This document shows positions 13,721 to 24,810 of a stretch of 64,000 nt of DNA, piece by piece; within the stretch, counting starts at the first letter, position 1, and every line of letters starts with the position of its first letter. The stretch is from Neckera pumila. Its lineage: Eukaryota > Streptophyta > Bryopsida > Hypnales > Neckeraceae. The stretch is from the NCBI GenBank assembly GCA_963969595.1, contig OZ018409.1, positions 22,538,975 through 22,602,974 on the forward strand, written 5' to 3'. The notes below the pieces were generated by a model. It had not been told where the DNA came from. It saw nothing but the letters and a program-made list of their open reading frames with translations, and ran no database searches. The translations under genes and the position numbers were made by a program.

Positions 13721-14531
13721 ATCATCTTCGAGGCAAAGTTTATTGAAATTTTGAAACACTGTACACAAGATTACAGTAAAACAAAAAAATCACAGAAAGC
13801 ATTCATATATCCTCGCACCGAAGATGACCTAGATTTTGCTTAAAAATAATCCAATGATCTTTGGGCCAAAGATCAACTGGATCCTGATAAATAGGGACCT
13901 ACTTATCTTCGCCCCAAAGATAATCATAAATTACAAATAATGGCAATCCCTACGAAAACAAGTCTCAATCTTGCCAAAAGATAAAAGCATAATAAATCAT
14001 AACGTTATCTTCGACTCGAAGAGAACATAAAGACCCCACGATGATTTCGGTAACCTCAGTGAGACAAACATTATAGATTTGACCTAATAATAATTACGGA
14101 CAATGGTCGATACCTGTAGAAACTAAACATCTAAACAGCCGACATGTACAACGAAGTAAACACTCACACCTGACGTTATTTTCAAGACAAAGATAATTGC
14201 CCTAGGAGTATCAACTTTCTAATACTATATGAATCAGAAACAAATTTTATATCAGCATATAGAGAGACCTTCATAGCTATTCAGTCATGGTATTATCTTT
14301 GAGGCAAAGATGCCTTTAATAAACTGATGACGGTATCAATTGCCTAATCACTAGGCAAACTATCTGATAATCCACCAAAACTCCGTTTGAATTACCTCCT
14401 GTAACCTCCAAAGTTATCTTTGAGCCGCAGATCGAGAGACGAGTCTGTTAGCTAGAGACATCAAATATACCTCCTTAGTTATGACTACATTCAACCTCAC
14501 TCTTGAAGTTACCTTCAAGTCAAAAATAACT
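13721..14531 (+). repeat. Cluster of nine ~20-bp imperfect palindromes
   Basis: Copies at about 13721, 13809, 13855, 13903, 14004, 14175, 14291, 14412 and 14507 match a consensus near TTATCTTYGRGGCRAAGATAA. The best copy, TGATCTTTGGGCCAAAGATCA at 13855-13875, is close to a perfect palindrome. Spacing is irregular (about 50-170 bp), so this is neither a tandem array nor a CRISPR array. The cluster sits directly upstream of the first readable frame of the decayed locus. Further copies occur within that locus. A role as a binding site, a subterminal transposon repeat or a hairpin is possible; none can be shown from sequence. Confidence 0.8.
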
Positions 14532-14642
14532 GCCGCCGGTCTCTCTAATTCATGAGTATTGCATGTGTCTCTCTTCATCATCATTAATAGAGTAGTTTTT
14601 AGTAGAACCTAACTGTTTGCCTACTCTGTCCAGATTCGAGAT

Positions 14643-16127
14643 ATGGATACAAGAGACGGCTATGATTAGTTTAAGACTGAGTCGTTTCTGGAGCCGTTTG
14701 TTGATCCTGTTGGCGAGAAAGTAGTCAGTGACGAACTCAATAAGCCATATGGAATGCTCTAGAAATTTAAAGATCACATTACCGTGTGGACTTTTGGAAT
14801 CTTTTGGTTTCAGGAATACGTTTTCCTTCAGTACCGGGTGAATGATAAAACATCATCCTACCCACTAAATCTGTAAGAGAAGATTACTGTGATTGAAGTA
14901 GCTCAGACAGACTACATCGCCATTGTACTTTGCAAGATTAAATAAGATGGGGCGCAAGGCAAATATAGCCACTTTATTATCATAAATAGTACTGATGAAA
15001 GATCGAAGTTTCATATAGACACCCTAGTCGCGTTACTAGACGATTCTAAGACTCGGCATCTAATTAAGGAATTTGAAGACGCTAAATTCGTTCCTTGAAA
15101 TGACAGCATTGCAAAGATCAACTCGCAAAGACTAAACGCAATCTGGGTGTCGTTGGACCGTCATGCTAACAAGCATGTGAATAAGGTGCCTACCCTGGGT
15201 CGGAGCAAGAAGACACAAAAAAGCTCAGGTGATGTTGTAGGTCGAAGTGACTCTGTAGCACGCATCTCTGAGGACGGGGCAAGCGGTCAAGAAAATGCTA
15301 GGCATGACCCCTGGAAACAGGGTGATGCAAGAGAGGGATCTGGTCAATGGGCCAATTGTTTAGATTCCTACAAGAGGATCGTCAGCGGCGCAGAGATAAA
15401 AAAAGCTACTCCAAAGAGGTCTCAAAAACAAGCTGCAGCTGAGAATCTGTCGACGGTTGGAAGTTCCGGCTCTGCTTTAACGACTATGGAATCTACACCC
15501 CAGAAGCAAGCAAACCCGAGGCGGATTATGAAAAGTTTGCCAAAATCCAAAAAGACTTCTTGGATAACCATAAGTCATGCTACATCTTGGGGCTAGCACC
15601 ATTCTTAGTGTCGATTTTCAAATGTATTCCTGCAAAGGACAAGTACATAATTTGCAATATTGAAGAAAGAGTGTTGAAGGGAGTCCGCACAATGCTACTT
15701 AATATGGGGACCCGACACAAAGACGGCACCTGTGCCTGACGCTTATGGATGAAAATGATGAGCTGTTGAAGTCCCCACTCAATAATTGGGCAGAAATCAA
15801 GGATGGAAAGTTCATGATAATCAACGGGCAGCATAGTATTGTCGTCTCGAAAGAATATCAGATTAAAGGGTGCAGCGAAAAACACAAAGAGGAGTGGCAA
15901 ATGTGGGACACCGTGATTGTGCGGACTCTGAATGCCGCAAAATTGGTAAAGATTTCAGATTTTTACAACGTGACAAATCATATCGTGTACAAACAGCCAA
16001 TTTGAGGGAATCAGATGCTTGGTCTGAGGAACGTATGAATTCACCGCTCGCGACCAACAAATGTTCCCAAGGACCTACTCAATCGAAGGAATGGTTCCAT
16101 ACACAGTGATCAACAATATGCTGTAAG
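14643..16127 (+). pseudogene. Decayed gene with ParB-like domain (part 1 of the locus)
   Basis: From the ATG at 14643 one frame can be read to 15594 with only five internal stops and no shift, which is the mark of a recently broken gene. After a shift near 15585 the text continues (ILGLAPFLVSIFKCIPAKDK). After another near 15735 it reaches LLKSPLNNWAEIKDGKFMII followed by NGQHSIVVSKEY and, further on, LVKISDFYNVTNH. The G(K/N)F-x-I-x-NGQHS core resembles the ParB/sulfiredoxin-like fold, where a G-x-H-R/S motif lies in the active region. Reading ends at a plausible donor (ATGCT|GTAAGT) near 16127. The first part (about 315 residues, basic and serine-rich at its end) is unrecognised. The domain call is by eye and moderately uncertain. 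Confidence 0.5.
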
Positions 16128-16324
16128 TCCAAGACTTTTATCATTATCCTCGAGCCAAAGATAAAAGACAACTGTCATAGATTACCCTGATTGCATAGTA
16201 TTAGATGAATATTCTTGTCTGAAATTTTCTGAAGTAATTATTTTTTGCTAGCATCTTCGGCTCAAAGATCATTCACTCGAAGGCATTGTCAACCATTCTG
16301 ACTGTTTATGTTTTGAATGTTGCA
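16128..16324 (+). other. Probable intron of decayed locus with two palindrome copies
   Basis: The interval is bounded by GTAAGT on the left and by TGTTGCAG on the right. Copies of the palindrome lie at 16141-16163 (TTATCCTCGAGCCAAAGATA) and 16251-16271 (CATCTTCGGCTCAAAGATC). The bounds are inferred from splice signals and from restoration of an open frame downstream. Confidence 0.55.
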
Positions 16325-17385
16325 GCTTTTTACAGACCACGTCATCAAGTGGTTTAAAAATATTAATCCGGATGGAGAAGGAGCATCAATGAAAGGATCT
16401 TCCGACTTGAAGATCAAAATAAAAATTATCACCTTGCGTGATGGTGTTTGGAAATATTGGAAGGAGTTTTTTGTAAAGCATAGCGAGGAGGAGTTGATTG
16501 ATCCCATTACCTATGATAAATATTGAAAGGGCAAAATGTTCAAGTCGAGTAATTTTACCTTGAAAAAAGAATTCTTTAAACACATGGGGCACTTCACAAA
16601 CACCGATTTTGAAAGGTTTGCAATGCACTTGTTGAACATGATTTTGGGTTGCGATTGTGAATACCATAAGATTTTTGTGTTTAAACCAAAATATTTGGTG
16701 CAAGACAACCACAACGCGGAATAACGAGTTGAGCGAAGGAAGACAAAAAAAATTGTCTTCGAAAAACTTATGAAAGTTAAGCCTGCCCTGAAGGAGCTGT
16801 GAGACTCTCAAGGGGATGTCTTGGATGATAAGTAGTGATTGTGAAAAAAGCGGCACCTTTTTATGTCATATATATGGGACTTTCTCCTGTCGCATGCTAT
16901 ACCGACATTCTTCAAAAAAAGATTGACAAATGAGGCAAAGCTAAGGAAGGTGAGGGAGCTTGGGGACAGGTTTAAAGATGAGGTCACATTGTTTCAAAGG
17001 TTTATGAAGTGTAAATATCAACTTCTGAAGCCCTCTGAACAAGTGTCCTTGATTGGACTAGATGTAGTAGCCAAGGTAATTGTTAAGAGCGATCACTATC
17101 AGTATCAACAACAAAATCTAAACTTGGCAATAATTGATGTCCGCAAGATGCTGAAGCCTCTCGGACCAAAACAAGTGCTCGAGTTGCAACCTTTGTTGAT
17201 GTTTGTTACCTCTAAGATGCAACCAACAGCAACGGAAGCTAATGTTTGGCTCTGGATCCTTCGAAGGGAAGACGACATGAATGTAGCTACGTTGTTTGTA
17301 ACTTCAAAGTTGAAGCAATACGATTGTCTGTCGTTGGCCTATGTTCCATGCAAAGGGGAACATTTACATAATTCCACGACGCGAT
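16325..17385 (+). pseudogene. Decayed locus, middle segment
   Basis: After the acceptor at 16324 the frame LFTDHVIKWFKNINPDGEGA continues in one register through a stop at 16524-16526 into KSSNFTLKKEFFKHMGHF and on to about 16840. A second long open stretch, 16863-17385 (174 residues, leucine- and lysine-rich, ending KGEHLHNSTTR), follows. I do not recognise a domain. The position between a ParB-like part and a methylase-like part suggests the linker or N-terminal half of a ParB-methylase fusion. I do not see the expected (D/N)PP(Y/W) catalytic motif, so the enzyme would be inactive even apart from its stops. Confidence 0.4.
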
Positions 17386-17651
17386 GAAATCCGACGCCAA
17401 TTCTTCTTTTCTTTCTATTCAAGAAGGAAAATGTCCATGCGGATTCTATCCGCGACAGAATGAAGCCAGAATATTGCCTGGTAACGCTCTATACTATGCA
17501 GATCCCTATAAGAATAACAAATCGAAATGGAGGATCTATGTAAGCAAACTGCAAATAGAATTTTATTTGGAAGTTCTTCAATGTTTTGTTAAGCCTGAAG
17601 AAAACATACTTGAGATCTATATGGGGTCAAAGTGCACTCTTGCAGCAAAGG
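17386..17651 (+). pseudogene. N4/N6 DNA-methylase-like C-terminal segment
   Basis: Open frame 17384-17803 reads, after a cysteine-containing start, ILPGNALYYADPYKNNKSKW, then LQIEFYLEVLQCFVKPEENI and LEIYMGSKCTLAAK. This has the order and spacing of the closing part of N4/N6-type DNA methylases: a lysine-rich strand, an LL-x3-I helix, then (G/E)D-x-VLDPF-x-GSGTT-x-AA, which is the SAM-binding motif I in circularly permuted enzymes. Here DPF-GSGTT is replaced by EIYMGSKCT, so SAM binding is probably lost. A donor-like site (GCAAAG|GTGTGT) follows at about 17650, and a palindrome copy lies just inside the presumed intron at 17658-17676. Confidence 0.4.
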
Positions 17652-17849
17652 TGTGTTTATCTTCGGATCAAGGATACATGATGCAACTTCATCTTGTCTG
17701 TGTTGTTGTCAAATTGCGATTTGCTACTTTGCTTGTTCATCGCCTACTTGATTACTCGTTGGAGCAAATGCATTTTATGCTTGGGTCGAGGATACCCACA
17801 TAGAGTACTTTTATATTACAATTTTGTTTTGTTTTGTAATTTCATTCAG

Positions 17850-19560
17850 ATGTTTGAATTGTACTTCTATGGTTTGGGCGATGTGAACTTCATAGATAAG
17901 CTGAGATACGTTGCAACTTTTGCTAAGACGATGGACATGAACAACTTCATGTTTTTGAATTCATTGTATTCAGCAGATTATGTGCCTCCAGACTACTTCG
18001 ATACGCCGGTCATTTTTTCAGTTTTCCCGCCGTCCACTAAGAACTTGCTGTCGCATGCTTCTCCTGCCAAGGAAGCATCAGGTGGAAATGAAGTTGGATG
18101 GACAACCGGTCGTCCAAGTCGGCAGCCGGGCAAAACATTGGAAGGTATCGACCAATACAGAAGCAACGCCATAGACATGCAACGTTGGAAGGCTATCCCT
18201 TGCCAAGTTGAGGGATCTTCGGTTCCTCTCAATGAGGACGTCAAATCGGATATAGAGTTCAATGAAATTTGCTATCAGGCACAACTTCGAGAGAGCTGCG
18301 GTGCTAACCCGGACCCTACTAATAGTCCGTCGGAGCTTGATGACCATGTTCCTTTGACTTGAAACCGGAGAATGAAGTCCGTAGTCACTCGAGAAGATAT
18401 CTCTTGGGATGATATCTCGTGAAATACAATCAATTGTAGCAACTATAGGTCAAACAACAAGCCCCGCGAATCTGACGACGACAATAAGGACAGTGACAAC
18501 AAAACAATTGCACCTAAGCCGCCAACTAACTTAGGTGTCAAACCCAAGGTCGCTGTAAAATTGGAGCAGCAATTCTGGGCCAAGGTAAATGAAAAGAAAG
18601 AGCAGAGGGCAGCTAGAAAGAAGGCTCAACAAGACGAGCTTGCAAAAAAAGACAAGCAAATCACTAAAGCTATTGCAAGCAGTCAAGCGATGCAAGAGAG
18701 GTGTGATCGGCTAAAAGCTCAGATGAAGGCATTCTTTGATCGTGCCAATCTTACCTTCACATTAACTCATTTGGCACCTGTTGGTGGCCAAGTCACTTCT
18801 CAGCCTACACCAGTGCCCTCAGTCTCTACACTTATTCTGAATCAAAAGTTACAAGCGCTTGTTCCTAGTGTAGCCGATTGTCTAGTCGAAGATACGCCTG
18901 GTAAGAGTCTTGTCTCTACCGAGGAGTGCATTACTTCTACTCCTACCTCACAGCTTCAAATCTCCAAATTTGTAGCCGAGATGCTAGTGAAAGCAACAAT
19001 TCTAGAGACTTTTTCCCTCCACCCTGTAGGAGCACCATCGGGAGAGCAAGTGCCTCATCCTCGAGGCGAAGATAAATCTCTTCCAAGACCTTCACTTAAA
19101 CAGGTGCATCATCCTCGAGGTGAGGATATATCCCTTTCAAAACATTTGCTTTCGAATATGGTCTTAAATTCTCCTACAGGCTACAACCGAAGTGGAAGCT
19201 AGATATGATGCTGAAGTTCCCCCTTCTTGTCCGGCAACCACACTTAACAGTGAGGCTACGGGTCCTAGAGATAATATGGACAAACAATTACTGGATTACG
19301 GGGAAGATGATATGGACGTAGAGGACAATGTTTCGTAGGAGAAAGATGTTTCGGAGCAGGTTGATGCGGCGGAAGATAAAAAACAGCAGCCAGAGCCAAC
19401 ACTTGAGGTACCTTCTACTAACCCGTATGACTTTGTTTGAGTTCATAAGATGGGGTTTGTGGATGCTTGGTATGGTTTGTCTTCGTCGCTTTTGTCCTAG
19501 AATGCAACACTTATTTTGTATTCATTCTTCTTGGCAAGAAGGCAAGGCCTCTCCTTGATT
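17850..19560 (+). pseudogene. Decayed locus, charged and coiled-coil segment
   Basis: After an acceptor-like TTTCATTCAG near 17849 the frame runs MFELYFYGLGDVNFIDKLRY to a stop at 18360 (about 170 residues, acidic towards its end). With one more in-frame stop the text continues into 18561-19202. That part begins with a strong charged coiled coil (EKKEQRAARKKAQQDELAKK) and ends in a proline/serine-rich tail. The tail carries two palindrome copies read in frame as HPRGED (19056 and 19110). An acidic stretch (YGEDDMDVEDNVS) follows to about 19440. No catalytic domain is recognised. Confidence 0.4.
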
Positions 19561-19759
19561 GTACTATGTTGATGGAATCTATTTTACTGCGATTCACGTA
19601 TAGAATTGTAGCATAGGCCTTAGTGTGTAATATTATTCCTTATAAGTTGAGAGCATTGATTTGCATATGCATTTTGTACTCCTTGTAAATATAATACACG
19701 TTCTGCATTTTCATACACTTCTGTCTAATTCTATTCTTTTGTCTATGTTTTAATTGCTC

Positions 19760-20752
19760 AGCCCAAAAATTCTAAAAGTTTGCACCGCCCGCTGGCAATG
19801 AAACCAAATCCTAACGGGAGCAAGCCATCCGTTAGTGGAGTTCAATGCTTATATCCGTTGTGTGGCTCACCTGATTCTACATTCAAACAGATAATTCCAT
19901 TTCTATGTTGTTTATTGTTATCAGGTAGTGTCGGAGAGGCGAAGAGAAGTCAAGCCGCTGAATGTTGTGTCTGTAGCACCTGATTGAAGGTGGAGGTGGA
20001 TGAACATTGTCTTCAACTTGAATGACATTCTATGTCATATTGTTCAGAAGCCCCAGGGCTTGAAATCAAAGCACTATCAAATCAAAGACAATGTTTTGTG
20101 CCACAAAGTTCCCACGATAATTGGGCTAAGACAGTATTTGCGCTGCCAAATGTGCGTGAATTCTTATAGCATGTTTTCCCGATTGCTAACAAGGTCGTAG
20201 TGTGGACTTCCGTGGTCAAAAAGAATGCGGAACCTATCGTAGAACACATCTTCAACGGTTAAAAAATTCCATTTGATATCCTAAGACAAGAACATTGCAG
20301 GAAGATTGAATTGTATCATGGGAAGTTCCTGTTGTCGGGGCACAAGCATGTCATGTTGAAGGTTTTTTCTGAGCATATCTTTAGGGATCGTAGTGAGGAA
20401 GAGACTTTCAGCAGGGATATCACCCTTCTTATAGACAATATGCCGCAGAAGAGTATCTATAATGAGAACGGGAACGCGGTTTTTCTAAACACCTAGATTC
20501 ACGACCAGAGTAGGGACAACTACTTGATGGGGGACCTGCTCCCGTAGCTCCGGCGTCTAGATTCAAAGTGTCAAACGGGGCAGTTATGAGACTATGTCAA
20601 ATCCCACCACCTTGGCTCGATGCCGCTTGGAGTTTTGGACCTCCATGTTGAGCATATTTGGGCAAGAATGAGAAAGTCTGCGAAGAATCTGGGGTCACGA
20701 TTCAATCTTTTTGGCATGAATTTAATCATAGAACAAGCCCGTTATAGGACCT
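19760..20752 (+). pseudogene. FCP1/NIF-like HAD phosphatase domain relic
   Basis: Across several stops and shifts the plus strand reads FNLNDILCHIV, then VVWTSVVKKNAEPIVEHIFN, HCRKIELYHGKFLLSGHK, EETFSRDITLLIDNMPQKSI and NENGNAVFL, followed by MGDLLP-LRRL. The order matches FCP1/NLI-interacting-factor (NIF) HAD phosphatases: the hhhD-L-D/N-x-h-L nucleophile block, the (V/I)VWTS block and the LLIDDSP-KS-x2N-x2N block. The nucleophile aspartate is Asn here (NLND) and IDDSP reads IDNMP. Stops at 20198-20200, 20260, 20494 and 20546 confirm it is broken. It could be a separate gene captured beside the methylase-like relic, or the end of one large composite gene. Confidence 0.55.
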
Positions 20753-20989
20753 AGATTTTGTCGTGCCCGCACTTTTGGACATTGACATTTTATGTTTTGT
20801 AAATGTACTTCATATTTTGCTAATTGTAAATAATATATGAGCTCTAAGTTGAAATTCGAACTCTTGCTGTCTAATCCACGGAATTCCCATGTAGCTTTTT
20901 TATGCTTGTCAGTTTTGCATGTCGACTGCATCTGATTATCCTAGAACAAATGATTATTCCTAGATGAGTTCCTCAAGTTTTCATTTTGC

Positions 20990-21903
20990 AGGTTGGAAGT
21001 GATGTTGTTGTTGAACCACCAAGAAGGATGAGACTAATGGAAAGCCTACTTTCCGAATCGTTGAAGTCGCTTTCCATAACGTTGGAGTCTACGAAGGGGA
21101 GTACAAGACCGTCTCTAGATACGGGGTCGTACTTGATGCGCATTGTTGAGGACGCTGCTTCCATGGCCGTTGATTTCTCCAAGGATAACGTGGAAGACGG
21201 AGTTGTGGATAGCCCCCAGTTGAGGACCGCCTAGGACATCCATCTGCTCGCCATTGCTACTAAAACCAGGATCTTCGACTTGAGGAGGGTCTTTTTTGCC
21301 AATGCCGCGGGCGAAACCCGGAATATATTGGAAATTGGATCTCCCCTTATGCCCAGCTGCTCATCATCCTCGTAACGAGGATGACTTTACAACCAGGCTT
21401 GCGCATCGTGCCGTTTATATGAGTGGCAAGGAGACAGCATTTGCCTTAGGGGGCAAAGGAAATCGGCACAGCTCGGGCCATTAGAATCACCTGGGCTTCC
21501 TCGCCCTGAGGATAATCGGTCTCGTCCTTCGTTGTCAAACAAAGTGAGGCGCTTGCCCTCTGCCAACAATATACATAGTCAAAGGTTTCATTGAGACCAT
21601 TGGCGGTCTTTGGAGTCAAAGTCCATAGGATCTAGACATCCGTACATAGTCAGTGCTAATATATTGCTGCCAAGGGCGCGTCCTCCAGGGTCCAAATCTA
21701 TTTCCACCTCCGAGGCTCCGCAAAGCAGTGGCAAGCGCAAGTCTAATTAAGGAGAGTGGATCTCAAAGTTTGGGCGTCAAAGGTCCGGTAGACTATTGCT
21801 CTCCGTACTATCTTTCAAGGCGCGAGGAAGTTTTCAGAGCCCACGATAAACAGAAAGCGTTAGAGGTAGCCAAAAGCAATTGTATAGCAAACAAAGATAC
21901 TTA
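20990..21903 (+). pseudogene. Decayed locus, terminal segment
   Basis: A TTTTGCAG acceptor near 20992 is followed by an open frame reading VGSDVVVEPPRRMRLMESLL and on to a stop at 21232-21234. Beyond it, 21296-21904 contains short open pieces in several frames. One carries HPRNED at 21365-21382, which is another in-frame palindrome copy (21361-21384, ATCATCCTCGTAACGAGGATG). A weaker copy lies near 21498-21514. No domain is recognised. The palindromes tie this part to the upstream locus. Confidence 0.35.
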
Positions 21904-21904
21904 A

Positions 21905-23134
21905 ACGGTGAAGAGCAATTTTTGAAGTGGTTGGCTTTCGAGCCTCCTTTACTATTAATAGAAAGGTAAATAAAATACAGAAAATATGACTTAGAAAAGC
22001 AGAGTGCCTCATGTACAGGAAGCCTCTTCTGTCCTACATTGATTTTAGGAATTCAACATTTTTACTTCATTCCATTCATATGACTTTGTGAGCAACAGTT
22101 CAATAGTCTTTTTGTAATAAACTTTTTGAGCTTACTGGCTCTAATTTCAATTGGAGTTCTCATTTTCATGTATCATTGTATTTCAGCTTCCTTGTTCTAA
22201 ATCCTTTGGGGAAAATTATTCAAAGTCTTCTCTCGTTGTTTTTTAAAGTCTTCTTTATCTTTGGACTCAACAACTATTAAAGTAAATGTACTTTACACCC
22301 GTGATTTCAAAGTCTCAAAATGACCATTTTGTCTCAATTTAACAAATAAGGCCTTTATTGTGTACAATGTAGATTGTATAATATACTGTATATGGTGGAT
22401 ATTGTATTGTGTATGATATATATGTATGGTGTAATATGTATGGCGTACGTCTAAGCTAATGTCTAAATTGATGTTACAAAATGTCTGGATGTCTAAGTTC
22501 ACGTCTCAAAAATGTCTTGACATCTAAGTTGATGTCGCTGAAACAATATTAATATTCTTGTAGATGTCTAAATTGACGTCACTAAAAACAATATTAATAT
22601 ATTTAAATAACATGATGTCAGGTGCCACGTCATCTCCGGGTCAAATGAAAAAAATCCATATAGTATTGCCCGCCCATGTGGTGCTTATGTGGTTGCCATA
22701 CGACGTACTTTTTTTAATTTTTAGGCCATGTTTTTGGAGATGTCGGTCTAAAAACAAGGCATGGTTTTTCAAATTTCTGCATGTTTTTGTCACGTCAATC
22801 TTGACAAATTTTGTTAGACATCAAAGGTGGCATGCCTGACACCAGCAAAAACTTACTACCATGTTCTTCAGCTTGTCCACAAAAACAGGGATTTTCTTAT
22901 AGTGGAGCTTACAAAGATAAAGAATTGTTAGTTGTATCAAAATCCACAAAGAAAAAAAAGATAAATGATTTAGATTTTAAAACCAAGCTAGTATAAATGG
23001 TAACCCTCCTTATCCATACAAATAGGCCATTCAACTTGTTTTCAAATGCACTACATATGTTTAAATAATAGTTAAATATCATATTCAACAACCCTATAAG
23101 GAAAAAATTTACTACATTCTAGATTTTCATCCAA
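21905..23134. other. Intergenic DNA with TA-rich and repeated GATGTCTAA words
   Basis: 22350-22450 is TATG-rich low-complexity DNA. 22440-22830 contains repeated words (GATGTCTAAATTGACGTC-like, about five times) and AATATTAATAT. It matches the reverse complement of about 37000-37470, marking a dispersed repeat. No gene is recognised. Confidence 0.5.
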
Positions 23135-23516
23135 TTAACTTCTAAAGGACCAAACACCATTTTTTGGCAACATAGCAATTTTTGGTAGCTCACTACGAAC
23201 GGAATTTTCATTTTTTTTCTTTGAAAATTTCACAAAACATGTGCCCAAGGAGTAGCTTTAAGGTCCAACAATTTTCATAACTTTTGACTACATGGTTAAA
23301 AAGTTATTGCATGATATGTGGTTTTTGTTACTCGATGGGCAACCTGAGCAGCTCAAAAAACTCCAAAAATCACTTTTTGAAAAATGAAAAAATTGAAAGT
23401 GGTTCTAAGGAAACATTTAAGAGTGAAAAAGTTTGAATCACTCCATTTTGTTTAAAGAGGTGAGAGTTATTAGGAATTCCAATTTGTGGGTAGGTGTTTG
23501 GTCCTTTAGGGGTTAA
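23135..23516. mobile_element. MITE flanked by TTAA (382 bp)
   Basis: TTAA occurs at both ends (23135-23138 and 23513-23516). Inside them are inverted ends CTTCTAAAGGACCAAACACC and, from the other side, CCCCTAAAGGACCAAACACC (18 of 20 identical). There is no coding capacity. TTAA target duplication with CCC-type ends is the signature of piggyBac elements. A TA duplication with ACCCC ends cannot be excluded from one copy. Confidence 0.75.
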
Positions 23517-24810
23517 ATTCACATAATAGATTTTCCATACCCCACTTTCTTCATTCTACAATAAACAACAAACAAGGTTTACTTTACTTAAACTTTAGTA
23601 GGAGAAGTGAAAATTGTAATGAATTAGTGAGCTTGGAAAAACAAAATTGAAGATTACTCCATCTACAACTTAGATTAAGGTTAGAATAAAACTCGAATTT
23701 GGAGTTGGCATGAAGCTAGAATTTATTTTTTTAAATGCATAGAAAAAAATTCAATGGAAAAAGACTCAAACTTAAACAAATTAAAATTAAAAATTAAAAG
23801 ATTGAATTATTCAACTTGGCCATTTTGAGACATAAAAATCAAATTTGAAAATAACTTTATAGTCAATTTTACAAATTTTACAAAACTTGGCTTGCATTCA
23901 AGATAATCACATTTCATGCATTTACCTTAAAAGAATAAGATCTATATCACCAACATAGTCAACTAAAATTTGTCAAGTTCTTGGATGAACAGATGCAATT
24001 TTTTTTCCTACAACTTCTCCAAGAGCCATTCATTGGACACTTTTTGTCCTCCATAGCATGTCAGAATCAACATAAAAATTTCAACCACAGGATCAAAAAT
24101 TTGCATCGCAGTTGCCTGCCCCAAATTGTCATTCAGGAATTAACTTATTGCCCGCTGGCTTTGACCAAGTCAAACTTCCCCCCATGCTGGAAGCCCAGCT
24201 GGTTGGTTTGAGTATTTGACAGTTCTTCGGTCTTTCTACTCAATTAATTTCATTGGTTGGTCCCCCCGTATTTAATGCCTGCAAACTCTGAAGCCGTATG
24301 CGAAGATCACTCAAGAACACCACTACTGTAGCACCAGGACGAAGTCCTAAAGCAGCTAAAAATCACGGCACCGTTTTAAGAACCCAAACCGACAATTTCT
24401 AAGCTCTCCCTAAAAACTCCTGCAGTAGAGCAGTTGCATGATGGAATGGCACCGTCATAAGTTAAATTTTCCATCAAAAAACAAGAGGCTTCAAGGTTGA
24501 CGAACTCTCTTATCTGTTACTAAGTAGGTATTGCCTGCCAGCCTAACCAAGCCTCACAAGTCAAACGCTGAAAGTCCATCTGGAGTTTTCCCTCATACCA
24601 AATGCTCAACTGCAGAGATGAAAAATCTGAATTAGTTCCATGGATCGGATGCCTACTTGGGTACATGGTGACCCGATTCACTAAAACAAACTCTACATGG
24701 TTAAATGGTTGATCACTTCACTAGGTTAAATAGGATAAATAGGATTCATGCACCACTGGAAGCTTCAGTCAAGACTACTGTTACAGTAGCTAGTTGCTTC
24801 CTCTATTACC
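23517..24810. other. Intergenic DNA downstream of the helicase gene
   Basis: AT-rich to about 23960, then nearer average composition. The last few hundred bases probably include the 3' untranslated region of the minus-strand helicase gene. No separate gene is recognised. Confidence 0.5.

Noticed and set aside
13721..14531. Palindrome cluster as a CRISPR array
   Set aside because: Spacing is irregular, the copies are diverged and palindromic, and the genome is clearly a plant nuclear one.
15580..16109. Overlapping frames on the minus strand and in other plus frames (15580-15900, 15863-16060, 15870-16109)
   Set aside because: They are shadows of the ParB-like reading frame, which has the better residue pattern.
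13600..21950. CACTA (En/Spm) transposon with subterminal repeats
   Set aside because: The clustered short repeats fit, but I found no CACTA tips and none of the frames looks like a TnpD-type transposase. Kept only as an alternative reading.
22350..22450. TATG-rich stretch as a regulatory array
   Set aside because: Simple low-complexity DNA without defined units.
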